A DNA stretch of 64,000 nucleotides, taken from NCBI RefSeq assembly GCF_003415675.1, contig NZ_QFZK01000014.1:31836-95835 (forward strand). Direction: 5' to 3'. Positions 52,785 through 61,953 of this stretch are shown here, piece by piece (position 1 is the stretch's first letter; every line of letters begins with the position of its first letter). The notes under the pieces were generated by a model that did no database searches, was not told the origin of the DNA, and saw only the letters and a list, made by a program, of their open reading frames with translations. This DNA is from Rhodoferax lacus. GTDB taxonomy: Bacteria > Pseudomonadota > Gammaproteobacteria > Burkholderiales > Burkholderiaceae_C. Position numbers and translations under genes: made by a program.

Positions 52785-52985
52785 ATGACCCAAATTTTCA
52801 CTGTTACCGGAATGACCTGCGGCCACTGCGAGAAAGCCGTAACCCGCGCCCTGTTGCAAGTCGACCCCCAGGCCCAGGTGCAGATTGACCGCGCCCAGAA
52901 CCGGGTGGAAGTCACCTCCGCACAGGAGCGCGCGGCCCTGGCCCAGGCCATTGCCGAAGAAGGTTACGCCGTCGCCGCGGACTGA
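52785..52985 (+). CDS. copZ: CopZ-like copper chaperone (HMA domain)
   Basis: 66 residues, a single ferredoxin-like HMA domain with metal motif MTCGHC (C12, C15) and GYAV at the end. It should carry Cu+ to CopA, encoded divergently. GGAGATCCC before the ATG is the ribosome binding site. 37 bases separate it from the pirin gene. Confidence 0.88.
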   Translation: MTQIFTVTGMTCGHCEKAVTRALLQVDPQAQVQIDRAQNRVEVTSAQERAALAQAIAEEGYAVAAD

Positions 52986-53022
52986 GCCCAGGCCCCCGCA
53001 CCAGCACACAGGAGCACCCGCC

Positions 53023-53940
53023 ATGACTGCCACCCCCACCGCCTCTACACTGCGCCAGGTCGAGCGCCTGGTCACCGGCCAGCCCACCAGCGATGGTGCG
53101 GGCGTGAAGCTCACCCGGGTGCTGACGCAGGACCTGCAAAAGCGCCTGGACCCCTTCTTGATGCTCGACAGCTTTGCCAGCGACAAGCCCGAAGACTATG
53201 GCGCGGGCTTTCCCAACCACCCGCACCGGGGGTTCGAGACGGTGACCTACATGATTGCCGGGCGCATGCGCCACACAGACAGCGGCGGCCACGAAGGCCT
53301 GCTGCAAAACGGTGGCGTGCAGTGGATGACGGCCGGCTTTGGCCTGGTCCACAGCGAAATGCCGGAACAGGAAGCCGGTGTGATGGAAGGCTTTCAGCTC
53401 TGGCTGAACCTGCCGGGCAAGGACAAGCTGTGCAAGCCCTGGTACCGCGATATCCAGAGCGACAGCATTCCCGAAATCACCACGCCCAAGGGTGAAGGCG
53501 ATGACCCGCGCGGCGGCGTGCTGGTGCGTGTCATCTCCGGCGCCAGCCACGGTGTAGAAGGCGCCATGCACCGCAGCGCTGCCGACTACCCCACTGACCC
53601 GCTGTACCTGGACCTGCATTTCCCAAGCAGTGGCGCCAGCATCACCCAACCCATTCCCGAGGCACACAACGCTTTCCTGTATGTCTACCGCGGCACCGTG
53701 CATGTGGTGGATGCTGAAGGCCGGGCAACACCGGTGCCGCGCCAGCGCATGGCGATCCTGAAAAACGCCGGTGCTGCGGTCATGCTGCAGTCGGAGAGTT
53801 CCACTGAGCCGGCCCGTGCCCTGCTGATTGCGGGCCAGCCGCTGCACGAGCCGATTGCGCAGTACGGCCCGTTTGTGATGAACACCCGCGAGGAACTGAT
53901 GACGGCAGTGGAAGACTTCCAGGCTGGGCGCATGGGGTGA
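53023..53940 (+). CDS. Pirin family protein
   Basis: 305 residues, a bicupin. Metal-binding residues of the N-terminal cupin are HPHRGFETVTYM and the H/E of LVHSEMP. Bacterial pirins include quercetin dioxygenases and redox regulators; the role here is not predictable. AGGAGCACCCGCC precedes the ATG. It follows copZ on the same strand and is followed by the tandem repeat. Confidence 0.9.
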   Translation: MTATPTASTLRQVERLVTGQPTSDGAGVKLTRVLTQDLQKRLDPFLMLDSFASDKPEDYGAGFPNHPHRGFETVTYMIAGRMRHTDSGGHEGLLQNGGVQWMTAGFGLVHSEMPEQEAGVMEGFQLWLNLPGKDKLCKPWYRDIQSDSIPEITTPKGEGDDPRGGVLVRVISGASHGVEGAMHRSAADYPTDPLYLDLHFPSSGASITQPIPEAHNAFLYVYRGTVHVVDAEGRATPVPRQRMAILKNAGAAVMLQSESSTEPARALLIAGQPLHEPIAQYGPFVMNTREELMTAVEDFQAGRMG

Positions 53941-53944
53941 ATGT

Positions 53945-54152
53945 GGCCCCCACGTTCGCGCACTGCGTGTCGCTCTCTTCCCCCCAAGGGGGCTAACCCG
54001 GCTCGGGGCGGCCCAGCGCCGGGTTGTTTGGCCCCAACGTTCGCGCACTACGTGTCGCTCTCTTCCCCCCAAGGGGGCTAACCCGGCTCGGGGCGGCCCA
54101 GCGCCGGGTTGTTTGGCCCCAACGTTCGCGCACTACGTGTCGCTCTCTGCCC
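53945..54152 (+). repeat. Tandem array of the dispersed repeat (two full 85-bp units and a partial third)
   Basis: Units begin at 53945, 54030 and 54115, giving an exact 85-base period. Each starts GGCCCC and continues ACGTTCGCGCACTRCGTGTC, then CGCTCTCTTCCCCCC, AAGGGGGCTAACCCGG, and ends GCCGGGTTGTTT. The third unit decays after the CGCTCTCT element. The 109 bases after it, up to the next gene, show only a probable promoter region. Confidence 0.9.
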
Positions 54153-54261
54153 TTCAGTTGTAAGACCTTGTTAACCGCGTCATCGCCTGGCGCGGCAGGC
54201 CGTTGAACACGCACAAACCGTCACTTCTGGCGGTACCGGGCGCTAGAGCCCACCAGCAGCC

Positions 54262-54780
54262 ATGTTCACATCTGCACGCTCCAACACTACCCTGCGCGCC
54301 AGCGCTGTTCTGGCTTTGGCCCTGACGGGGCTCGCAGGACAAGCGGCCCACGCCGACAACCTGAACCCGATTCTGGGTGGCGGCCTGGGCGCCATGGCAG
54401 GCGCCTTCATCGGCCAGTCCATGGGCGGGCGTGACGGTGCCATGATCGGTGCCGCCGTGGGTGGCGTGGCCGGCGTCAGCATTGCCAGCAACAACGGCTA
54501 CCGTCGCCAGGAATCGGTGCGCACCGTGGTCTACGATCAGCCCTACCGCCAGGCCCCGGTCTATGCCGCACCCGTCTATGCAGCCCCTGTGGTTGTGGCA
54601 CCTTCCTATGGCTACCGCGTGGTGGAACGCGTGAACTACTATCCGGTGCACGACTACGGCCGCCGCGGCTGGGGTGGCCATGACCACGGTCACGATGACC
54701 GTTCTTGGGGCCGCCGTGATGAGTACCGCCACGACGATCATCGTGGCGGCGACCACCGCGGCTGGGATCGCCGCGACTAA
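54262..54780 (+). CDS. Exported glycine-zipper protein with His-rich tail
   Basis: 172 residues. A signal peptide ends near AHADN. Residues about 35-75 form a glycine zipper (GGGLGAMAGAFIGQSMGG, then GAAVGGVAGVSI), a membrane-inserting helix pair. The tail is rich in Tyr and Pro, then in His, Asp and Arg (GGHDHGHDDRSW), a plausible metal-binding region. Similar proteins are found widely with no assigned function. It lies directly after the repeat array. Confidence 0.7.
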   Translation: MFTSARSNTTLRASAVLALALTGLAGQAAHADNLNPILGGGLGAMAGAFIGQSMGGRDGAMIGAAVGGVAGVSIASNNGYRRQESVRTVVYDQPYRQAPVYAAPVYAAPVVVAPSYGYRVVERVNYYPVHDYGRRGWGGHDHGHDDRSWGRRDEYRHDDHRGGDHRGWDRRD

Positions 54781-54793
54781 GCAGGCCGGAAAA

Positions 54794-55711
54794 TCAGGCT
54801 GGAGGTATGGGCAACACTTCGGAGCCCAGTGCCTCCAGCAAGTCCGGAATGAGCTTTTGCAGCTCGCCAGTGGCAATGGCCACATCGGCATCGAAGTTGT
54901 CGTCCCGGCCATCTGAGGCCAGGGCCGATGCCGCTTCAAACACCACGTCCAGTACCGCCACCTTCTTGAGCTGTAGCGCCTCGGTCAGCACAAAGGACAC
55001 ATGGTCGTTCCAGGTCATGGCCAGACGGGTAGGCATCTTGCCCATGGCAATGTGCTCGGTCACCTCGTCGGTGTCCAGGGCATGGCGGGTGTACCGCACC
55101 ACCGCCTTGGATTCGTCAGCGGCCTTGAGTTCGCATTCTCGGTCAACCGTAAAACCGGGGGGCGCCTCCTTGGCCGCCAGCCACTGCGCCATGGCGGCAG
55201 CTGGTGACATCTGGGTGTTGATCAACTGCACGGCAAAGCCTTCAATGGCATTGACCAAACAGCTCATCACCTCATCGGCCCGGCCCTGGCTGCCCGCATC
55301 CAGCACCAGCAGCATGGCTTGCGGGTCAATCCAGACCACGGTGGCACCCTGCTTGGTAAAGGCCATGGGCAAGAGGCTCATGCGCGCATCGTCCAGCACT
55401 TCGCGCGCTTCCTTCTTGCCGGGCTTGCGGCCAGTAGTGGCCTCAATCTGGGCCAGTTGTTCCTGGGCGCGGCGCTTCACCACCGAAGCGGGCAGCACCT
55501 TGGTCTCCACCATCAGTTTGAGAATCCACTGGCCGCCCACCACTTCCACCAGAGCTGCATTGGCCTGCCCACGCGGCTCCACCCAGCCCACGGCCTTTTC
55601 CTGGGAACCGGCACACTCCACATAACGCGCAGGCTCCAGCGCCGCTTCCAACTGCGCAGCTGTCACCGTCCAGGGCGACAGCATGCGGTACATCATCACA
55701 TTCTTGAACAC
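54794..55711 (-). CDS. rdgC: Recombination-associated protein RdgC
   Basis: 305 residues starting from GTG (MFKNVMMYRMLSPW), with AAGGAAATTT as ribosome binding site; the ATG giving MMYRML is too late for the conserved FKN start. EALxxARFVECAGSQ-like, GWVEPRG, VVKRRAQEQL and EGRKPGKKEARE-type segments are present. RdgC is a DNA-binding ring that modulates RecA. It is convergent with the glycine-zipper gene, 13 bases apart. Confidence 0.92.
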   Translation of the reverse strand: MFKNVMMYRMLSPWTVTAAQLEAALEPARYVECAGSQEKAVGWVEPRGQANAALVEVVGGQWILKLMVETKVLPASVVKRRAQEQLAQIEATTGRKPGKKEAREVLDDARMSLLPMAFTKQGATVVWIDPQAMLLVLDAGSQGRADEVMSCLVNAIEGFAVQLINTQMSPAAAMAQWLAAKEAPPGFTVDRECELKAADESKAVVRYTRHALDTDEVTEHIAMGKMPTRLAMTWNDHVSFVLTEALQLKKVAVLDVVFEAASALASDGRDDNFDADVAIATGELQKLIPDLLEALGSEVLPIPPA

Positions 55712-55901
55712 AAATTTCCTTGTTGTTGGGGCCGCAAAACATGCGGCAGCAGCTCTATTGTCGGCCCAAGCGCCGTGCAGCTTTTTCATGCAACTTTACA
55801 AAGCCTTGTTCCAGCATAACGCCGGGGAAACAGAGGCGGCGCACACTGCAGACAGGTTGCAAGCGATATCCGCTCTGCCCCTTTTTGAAAGCTAGGAAAC
55901 C

Positions 55902-56423
55902 ATGAAAAAATTGATTCAATCCCTGGTGGTCGCCGGTCTGATGGCAGGTGCTGGCGGCATGGCCTTCGCGCAGGCTGGCGGCATGATGGACCATGGCGGC
56001 ATGCACCATGGCGACCCGGCCAAAATGGCCCAGATGCACGCCAAACATTTGGCAGACCTCAAGGCCAAACTCAAAATCACTGCCTCCCAGGAAGGCGCCT
56101 GGACCACCTTTGCCGACAGCATGAAACCCCCGGCAGACATGATGGGCAAGCGCCCCGACCCGGCCGAGCTCGACAAGCTCAGCACGCCCGAGCGCATTGA
56201 CAAGATGCGGGCCCTGCACAAGGAACGCATGACTGCAATGGAAGCGGCCATGGACAAGCGCGGTGACGCCACCAAGGTGTTTTATGCCACGCTCAGCCCC
56301 GAGCAAAAGAAGGTGTTCGATGAAGAGTTCGCCAAAATGGGCCGCCGTGGCGACCGGGAACACCCCATGGGCCACAAGATGGACCACAACGGAGCCAAGC
56401 CGGCGCAGCCTGCCAAACCATAG
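55902..56423 (+). CDS. Spy/CpxP family periplasmic protein
   Basis: 173 residues with a signal peptide (MKKLIQSLVVAGLMAGAGGM, cut near AFAQA), a Met/His-rich stretch (GGMMDHGGMHHGD) and the LTxxQ-type motifs LKITASQEGAW and LSPEQKKVFDEEF. The fold is the hairpin of Spy and CpxP, which act as ATP-independent chaperones or envelope-stress feedback proteins. The Met/His N terminus suggests copper or other metal binding. No regulator is nearby. Confidence 0.82.
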   Translation: MKKLIQSLVVAGLMAGAGGMAFAQAGGMMDHGGMHHGDPAKMAQMHAKHLADLKAKLKITASQEGAWTTFADSMKPPADMMGKRPDPAELDKLSTPERIDKMRALHKERMTAMEAAMDKRGDATKVFYATLSPEQKKVFDEEFAKMGRRGDREHPMGHKMDHNGAKPAQPAKP

Positions 56424-56558
56424 GCCTTTGGTGCGCGCAGGCGCGTAGCCGGGATCGCTGCAGGATTTGCCACTACCCTTGGACAGGGCAAACCCTGCGG
56501 TTGACTGACATCAAACTTGTAAGATGGGGACGGCACTACACTCCCCCCTCTTACCGCC

Positions 56559-57410
56559 ATGCCTACTCACTCTATTCCCAGCGTTGCACCCAAGGTCAAG
56601 ACCATCGGCATGATGCAGCCGCTGGTGTGGCTGGTTCAGGCCTGGAGCGACATCGTCCGATCCGGCTGGATCAGCATTCTGCATGGTGTGGTGCTGACGG
56701 CGGCAGGCATCGCCATCGTTGCCTTCGCCCGCCACCGCTTCTGGTTGCTGGCCGGCGCACTGTCCGGTTTCATGGTGATAGCGCCGGTGCTGGCCACCAG
56801 CCTCTATGCACTGAGCCGCGCCATTGAACGCCGCGAGAAGCCCAATTTTTCGGTGGTACTCAAAACCTGGTTGAACTGGCAGAACAGCCACTTCAACAAA
56901 TGGGACAACGACTACTGGTGCATGGTGCAGTTCGGCCTGCTGCTGGCAGCGGCTGCCACGGGTTGGGTGCTGACTTCGGCGGCTCTCATTACCCTGATGG
57001 CGCCCGTGCCCATCAACAGTCCGCTGGACTTTGTGCACCACGTCATGCTGGCGCCGGACAGCTGGCTGTTTGAAATCTGGCTGGCACTGGGCGGTGTCAT
57101 GGCAGCACCCCTCTTTGCCTCCAGCGTAGTGGCCATGCCGCTGCTGCTGGACCGCCGCGTCACCCTGTTGCAGGCGGTGCTGACCAGCTGGCAAACCGTG
57201 CTGGCCAATCCCATGCCCATGGCTTTTTGGGCCAGCATCATCATGATATTCACGCTGCTGGGTCTGGGTTCACTGTTTCTCGGTCTGATCCCGGTACTGC
57301 CCATGCTGGGCCACGCCAGTTGGCATGCCTACCATGACCTGGTAGATGCTTCCGAGCTGCCCGCCCGCGAACCATTTTCGGCTCCTGACAGCCAGTTTGG
57401 CACCCCCTGA
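56559..57410 (+). CDS. DUF2189 family membrane protein
   Basis: 283 residues with about six membrane helices (ILHGVVLTAAGIAIVAFA, FWLLAGALSGFMVIAPVLA, AFWASIIMIFTLLGLGSL). The SGWISILHGV and FMVIAPVLATSLYALSR segments are those of DUF2189, found in proteobacteria near respiratory genes. Function unknown. The DUF2788 gene starts on the last base of its stop codon (TGATG), so the two are translationally coupled. Confidence 0.82.
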   Translation: MPTHSIPSVAPKVKTIGMMQPLVWLVQAWSDIVRSGWISILHGVVLTAAGIAIVAFARHRFWLLAGALSGFMVIAPVLATSLYALSRAIERREKPNFSVVLKTWLNWQNSHFNKWDNDYWCMVQFGLLLAAAATGWVLTSAALITLMAPVPINSPLDFVHHVMLAPDSWLFEIWLALGGVMAAPLFASSVVAMPLLLDRRVTLLQAVLTSWQTVLANPMPMAFWASIIMIFTLLGLGSLFLGLIPVLPMLGHASWHAYHDLVDASELPAREPFSAPDSQFGTP

Positions 57411-57622
57411 TGTTTGGTTTTTCTGAAGAACAAATTGCCACCTTTGGCCTCACCTTCGGGGTGGGCGGCTTCATGCTCTACATGTTGTTCATCATCGGAC
57501 ACCTGGCATGGGAGTCCAAGGCCGGCAAGTTCGGTACCTTTGTGATTTTTCTGGGTCTGGCCTTTGGTATGGTGGGCTTTGTTGCCAAGTACTTCATCCA
57601 GTGGTTCATGGAGCACAACTAG
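57410..57622 (+). CDS. DUF2788 family small membrane protein
   Basis: 70 residues with two membrane helices (FGLTFGVGGFMLYMLFIIG and FGTFVIFLGLAFGMVGFVAK). The GGFMLYMLFIIGHLAWESKAGKF segment (in pieces) is the DUF2788 hallmark. Usual partner of DUF2189 genes and function unknown. It is convergent with the NnrU gene, sharing the palindromic CTAG at their stops. Confidence 0.85.
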   Translation: MFGFSEEQIATFGLTFGVGGFMLYMLFIIGHLAWESKAGKFGTFVIFLGLAFGMVGFVAKYFIQWFMEHN

Positions 57623-58197
57623 CCAAAGGGTTTGACGCCCATCAGCAGCCCATGCACCCACAGGGCAAACACAGCAGCCAACACCACTCCCAGCAGCACC
57701 GTCAGCATAGTGGCTGACAGCGTGCCCGCGGGGTACTGAATGCCCTGGGCACGGTCCCGGCGGCGCAGGCTGATGAAGTCCAGCACAGCCCAGGCCAGGA
57801 ACGCACCAAACAGCACCATGTGGGCCAGATTGCCATTGGCCAGCAAATGGGCAAAGGCCCAGGTTTTCACGCCCAGCACCATGGGATGGTGCACGCGGGC
57901 CTTGATGGCATTGCCAGGCACATAAGCCGCTACCAGAAGCACAAAGGCCAGCACATTGAACAATGCGGCCGCATGGCGCATGCCCACCGGCGGCAACCAC
58001 AACAGCACTGGCGTTTCACGGGCCATACCAAAGCCCCAAATAACGAGTCCAAAACCCATCAAGGACAGCACGGAATAGGCGCCCTTGAAGGCCTGTTCCC
58101 CCATGCGGGCCTTGGCCTGCGTGCGCCAGTCGTCAGCAAAAATGCGAACCGAGTGCACGCCCAAAAAAACAAACAAACCAAAGATCAGATAGGCCAT
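57619..58197 (-). CDS. NnrU family membrane protein
   Basis: 192 residues with six predicted helices. LGVHSVRIFADDWR near the N terminus and MVLGVKTWAFAHLLANGNLAHMVLFG (in pieces) are diagnostic of NnrU, which has been linked to nitric-oxide or nitrite reduction and isoprenoid-type methyltransfer folds. No denitrification genes are nearby, so its role here is unclear. The diguanylate cyclase gene lies 39 bases upstream on the same strand. Confidence 0.87.
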   Translation of the reverse strand: MAYLIFGLFVFLGVHSVRIFADDWRTQAKARMGEQAFKGAYSVLSLMGFGLVIWGFGMARETPVLLWLPPVGMRHAAALFNVLAFVLLVAAYVPGNAIKARVHHPMVLGVKTWAFAHLLANGNLAHMVLFGAFLAWAVLDFISLRRRDRAQGIQYPAGTLSATMLTVLLGVVLAAVFALWVHGLLMGVKPFG

Positions 58198-58236
58198 GTC
58201 GGCTCCAGGTTATTGCCGCTGTCTGAATGCCGGGAA

Positions 58237-59799
58237 CTAGCTGGCCAGCACCCGGTTTTTTCCTGCACGCTTGGCCAGATACATGGCCTGGTCGGCTCGC
58301 CGGATGGCATCCATGCCGGGCTCGGCTGGCGCCAACTGGGCCACGCCCGCACTGAAGGTGATCAACACCTTCTCGGTGCCCGCCAAAAAGAACTTCTTGG
58401 TCAATTCACGCTGCAAACGGGTCATGGCCTCAATGCCTTTGTCCATGGCCGTATCGGGCAAGAGAATGACAAACTCCTCGCCGCCATAGCGGGCCAGCGT
58501 GTCCTGGGGTCTCATGCATTCGCGCGCTACTTGCGCCAGATGGGTCAGTGCGGAATCTCCCATGGCATGTCCCAAGCTGTCATTCAGGGCCTTGAAATTG
58601 TCAATATCCAGCAGAGCCACACTCAGAGGAGTTTCCTTGCGCCTGAAGGTTGATATTTCGCGTTCCAGTGCTTCCTCCAGGCCCTTGCGGTTGAGCGCTC
58701 CCGTGAGCGGATCATGCCGCGCCTGCGTACTGACCCGATCGAGTTCCTGGTGCAATTTTGCAATCTGTTCCTGCGTGCTGTTGGCTTGCACGCGCATGGT
58801 CTGCAACTCGTCACGCGCAGACAAGGTGTCCTTGGCAATCGTGCGCGTGGCACCAACCACTTCCTTCAAAACGGGTGCAATATCAGCCAGTGACTTGGCA
58901 CTTTCAATCTGGCGTGCACTGCCTTCGAGCATTTCGTGAAAGCTGCCGGTGGATTCGGACATCTGTGAGAGACGGTCAATAAACGCTGCCAGCATCTGGC
59001 GCATTTCGTCTTGCGCCAGCAAGGTTTTTTGCTTGGCATCCTTTTGCTTGGAAATGACGTCCTTGAGCAAGCGCTCCACCTCGTCCAGGCGACGCAATGT
59101 CAGTGGGGGAGCAGAGGCGGTTTTGAGGCTGTCCATCTGGCCCTTGAGCCATTGGTCCTCCACGCTGAGCTCCCCTATGTTCTCGAACACCAGTTGCAGC
59201 AGCTTGAGCAAGGCGTTTTTGACTTCGGCCTGGTCTTCGGCCGCAAAAGACAGCCGATGGCTGTAATTCACCAGCAATTGCTTGACCTCAACCACATCAA
59301 AACCGGGTTCCTTCAAGGCTTTGATGAGTTGTCGGCTTTGCTCGGAAAACCGTTCATCGTCCGTGCCCAAAGCCGGCTGTACATACTCCACCAGGCGCCC
59401 CATCTGCGCCAGAAAATCAGAACTCAAAGGAATACCGCCGTCAGCGACAGGTGGTGTGCTGACCTTGCTTGCCGGTCCTGAACCCGATGCAGCAGTGCTT
59501 TCCATGCTGCTGTTGCCACTGAAGCTGACATAGCCCACCAAGGCCGCGCGCACGCCATCCCAATTCATGCGGTCAATGCTGGATTCAAACAAGCCCTTTT
59601 GTCGCTGCTGACCTGGCGTCTTGGCCTGCAGCGCAGAAGCAATGCTGCGCAATTCCTGCGCAGGGAAATGTTCAACCACCGGTATACCGGCAATTTCGTT
59701 GTAAATCGACTTGTAGTTTCCGGGGGTGGGCGCGAGCTTGCGCGCTGTCAATTGCTTGAGCGTTTCACGGGCGGTTTCGAAGGATTTTTTTTCACTCAT
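58237..59799 (-). CDS. Diguanylate cyclase (GGDEF) with coiled-coil N terminus
   Basis: 520 residues without membrane helices. Residues about 1-330 are helical with coiled-coil potential. The catalytic GGDEF domain starts near RHDPLTGALNRKGL, with active site GGEEF at 439-443, and the allosteric I-site RPQD is at 430-433, five residues before it. So it should synthesise cyclic-di-GMP with product inhibition. It faces left from the non-coding segment at 59800-60330, where it probably has its promoter. Confidence 0.9.
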   Translation of the reverse strand: MSEKKSFETARETLKQLTARKLAPTPGNYKSIYNEIAGIPVVEHFPAQELRSIASALQAKTPGQQRQKGLFESSIDRMNWDGVRAALVGYVSFSGNSSMESTAASGSGPASKVSTPPVADGGIPLSSDFLAQMGRLVEYVQPALGTDDERFSEQSRQLIKALKEPGFDVVEVKQLLVNYSHRLSFAAEDQAEVKNALLKLLQLVFENIGELSVEDQWLKGQMDSLKTASAPPLTLRRLDEVERLLKDVISKQKDAKQKTLLAQDEMRQMLAAFIDRLSQMSESTGSFHEMLEGSARQIESAKSLADIAPVLKEVVGATRTIAKDTLSARDELQTMRVQANSTQEQIAKLHQELDRVSTQARHDPLTGALNRKGLEEALEREISTFRRKETPLSVALLDIDNFKALNDSLGHAMGDSALTHLAQVARECMRPQDTLARYGGEEFVILLPDTAMDKGIEAMTRLQRELTKKFFLAGTEKVLITFSAGVAQLAPAEPGMDAIRRADQAMYLAKRAGKNRVLAS

Positions 59800-59846
59800 A
59801 ACTCATTCGTCTGCTACAAATTCAATAGCACATCACACAACGCAAC

Positions 59847-59920
59847 GATGTTCTAAGCATTGAACTCCAATGGAACCGCATCGCTGTGGGCACTAAAGGA
59901 GTATCCGCTGTAAGAACATC
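59847..59920. repeat. 8-bp inverted repeat flanking the DGC promoter region
   Basis: GATGTTCT (59847-59854) and AGAACATC (59913-59920) are perfect inverted copies about 58 bases apart, at the left edge of the non-coding segment upstream of minC. A protein-binding role is possible but unproven. Confidence 0.3.
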
Positions 59921-59997
59921 AATAGCCAGCCAAATGCACTGGCAAAGGGACAAAAATTCAAGCCACCACCTTCAGCCATGCTGTCAAGGTACAAAGC

Positions 59998-60222
59998 TGT
60001 GGATAGATATGGCACAACAGAGTACTTATCCACAGCCATCAGCCTTCTTGTCAAGTTATCCAGTTTACGGGTACATGGTGAAAGCATGCTCACCAACATG
60101 GGTTGAAGACTTCCAAGTACATGATTTCATTGAGAAAAGAGTACTTGTCCACCAAAAGAGGCAAACCTCTATCTACTACTACTATTCTTTTTTATAAAAA
60201 AGAAGATAAGAAGACAGGATAA
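59998..60222. other. Candidate replication origin: DnaA boxes plus DnaA-trio-like tract
   Basis: Within a 531-base gene-free segment are four DnaA-box-like 9-mers: TGTGGATAG (59998), perfect TTATCCACA (60026), TTATCCAGT (60056) and TTGTCCACC (60145). Two share the extended form GAGTACTTRTCCAC. Nineteen bases after the last box is CTACTACTACTATT (60173-60186), equivalent to the 3'-GAT repeats of a DnaA-trio, followed by an AT-rich tract of about 40 bases. The order box, spacer, trio, AT-rich DNA is that of a bacterial unwinding element. No dnaA is in the window; parAB and parS are 17-20 kb away. Confidence 0.55.
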
Positions 60223-60330
60223 GTCCCTTGAAAAAACAAAAATCTTGTTGCTCCGGACAGGCACTTTGCCCGGACCAATCAAGTAAGATTCGGCCTGTTT
60301 CCTTGTGGCCTCAGGCCCCGCCCAACTTCC

Positions 60331-61101
60331 ATGTCCGTCAAGCCCAAAGGCCCATCTTCCAGGCCAAGCCCGGTAAATTTTGAAATCAAGAGTGCCCAGC
60401 TACCACTGGTTGCCTTGTTGTTGAAATCCAGCCGCTGGGAAGAGGTTGCGGCAGACCTTACAAAGCAATTTGGTGCTGAGGGCGAGAGCCCTGATTTCTT
60501 CGAAGAAGATCCGGTGGTGCTTGATTTTTCAGGCGTGGAACGCGGTGCAGAACTGGGAGACGTCACCGCCCTGTTGCAAGCGCTGCGGCAATGCCATCTG
60601 TTGCCACTGGCCTTTCGTGCGGAACCCGATGGTTGGACTGCGCAACTGCTGGAAGCAGGTTTGGTTCAGGCACCAGTGGAAATGGGCAAAGCCCACAGGC
60701 CACCGCCCGCGCCGGAGCAGCGGGTGCAGGAAGTGGTCAGGGAAGTCCCTGCGCCTCAGACCATGGTGATTGACAAGCCCATCCGGTCTGGCCAAAAAAT
60801 TTATGCCCGTGGTGCGGACTTGGTGGTACTGGCCATGGTCAACCAAGGGGCCGAGGTCGTGGCTGACGGTAATATCCATGTCTATGCACCCTTGCGCGGC
60901 AAAGCCATGGCGGGTGCCCGCGGCAATACCTCGGCGCGCATTTTTTCGCTGTGCCTGGAGCCCGAACTGATTTCGATTGCCGGTGTCTATCGCACCAGTG
61001 AAAGTCCGCTTCCTGGTGATGTGGCGGGCAAGCCCGCGCAGGTGCGCTTGTCCAGCGAAGGCGGACAGGACAAGTTGCTGATTGAGCCGCTCAAGAATTG
61101 A
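60331..61101 (+). CDS. minC: Septum site-determining protein MinC
   Basis: 256 residues. The N-terminal half has KGPSSRPSPVNFEIKSAQLP and DFFEEDPVVLDFSGVE. The C-terminal beta-helix starts about residue 150 with RSGQKIYARGADLVVLAMVN in pieces, and has GADGNIHVYAPLRGKAMAGA-type repeats (VADGNIHVYAPLRG). MinC blocks FtsZ rings away from midcell with MinD. It lies at the right border of the DnaA-box region and is followed by minD 32 bases later. Confidence 0.94.
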   Translation: MSVKPKGPSSRPSPVNFEIKSAQLPLVALLLKSSRWEEVAADLTKQFGAEGESPDFFEEDPVVLDFSGVERGAELGDVTALLQALRQCHLLPLAFRAEPDGWTAQLLEAGLVQAPVEMGKAHRPPPAPEQRVQEVVREVPAPQTMVIDKPIRSGQKIYARGADLVVLAMVNQGAEVVADGNIHVYAPLRGKAMAGARGNTSARIFSLCLEPELISIAGVYRTSESPLPGDVAGKPAQVRLSSEGGQDKLLIEPLKN

Positions 61102-61133
61102 GCATTGAACAAATAACACGAAAGAATTCCAGC

Positions 61134-61949
61134 ATGGCAAAAATCATTGTGGTGACGTCCGGCAAGGGTGGTGTGGGCAAGACCACGACCAGTGCCAGCT
61201 TTGCAACCGGCCTGGCCCTGCGGGGTGCCAAGACGGCAGTGATTGACTTTGATGTGGGCCTGCGCAATCTGGATCTGATCATGGGCTGCGAGCGGCGTGT
61301 GGTTTATGACCTGATCAATGTGATCAATGGTGAAGCCAACCTCAACCAGGCCCTGATCAAGGACAAGCAGTGCGACAACCTGTATGTGCTGGCGGCCTCA
61401 CAAACCCGTGACAAGGATGCCCTGACACAGGACGGTGTGGAAAAGGTTTTGACGGACCTCTCCGCCATGGGATTTGAGTACATCGTCTGTGACTCTCCGG
61501 CGGGCATTGAAACCGGTGCTCTCATGGCCATGCACTTTGCCGATGAAGCCCTGGTGGTGACCAACCCGGAAGTGTCCTCGGTACGCGACTCGGACCGCAT
61601 CCTGGGCATGCTGGCCAGCAAGACCAAGCGCGCCATGGAAGGTGGAACGCCCATCAAGGAGCATTTGCTCATCACCCGCTACAACCCGGCGCGCGTGGAC
61701 CAGGGCCAGATGCTGTCACTCGATGACATCAAGGACATCTTGCGCATCCCCCTGATTGGTGTGATTCCCGAGAGTGAATCGGTGCTGCAGGCATCCAACC
61801 AGGGTGTGCCAGCGGTGCATATGCAGGGCAGCGATGTGTCTGAGGCCTACAAGGATGTGATCGCACGCTTTCTGGGTGAGGACAAACCCATGCGTTTCAT
61901 TGACGCTCCCAAACAGGGCTTGCTCAAGCGTCTTTTCGGAGGGAAATAA
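61134..61949 (+). CDS. minD: Septum site-determining ATPase MinD
   Basis: 271 residues from [20 protein letters not shown]. Deviant Walker A with K11 and K16, [16 protein letters not shown] (A') and [14 protein letters not shown] (Walker B) are intact. The C-terminal amphipathic helix is LLKRLFGGK. It binds the membrane with ATP, recruits MinC, and is released by MinE. A longer ORF start at 61098 lies inside minC. Confidence 0.96.
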   Translation: MAKIIVVTSGKGGVGKTTTSASFATGLALRGAKTAVIDFDVGLRNLDLIMGCERRVVYDLINVINGEANLNQALIKDKQCDNLYVLAASQTRDKDALTQDGVEKVLTDLSAMGFEYIVCDSPAGIETGALMAMHFADEALVVTNPEVSSVRDSDRILGMLASKTKRAMEGGTPIKEHLLITRYNPARVDQGQMLSLDDIKDILRIPLIGVIPESESVLQASNQGVPAVHMQGSDVSEAYKDVIARFLGEDKPMRFIDAPKQGLLKRLFGGK

Positions 61950-61953
61950 CACC

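Noticed and set aside
53945..54152. CRISPR array
   Set aside because: The repeats are contiguous 85-bp units without unique spacers, and no cas genes are present.
59886..60197. 103-codon plus-strand ORF in the segment before minC
   Set aside because: It runs through the DnaA-box and trio region, has no ribosome binding site and no recognisable protein pattern.
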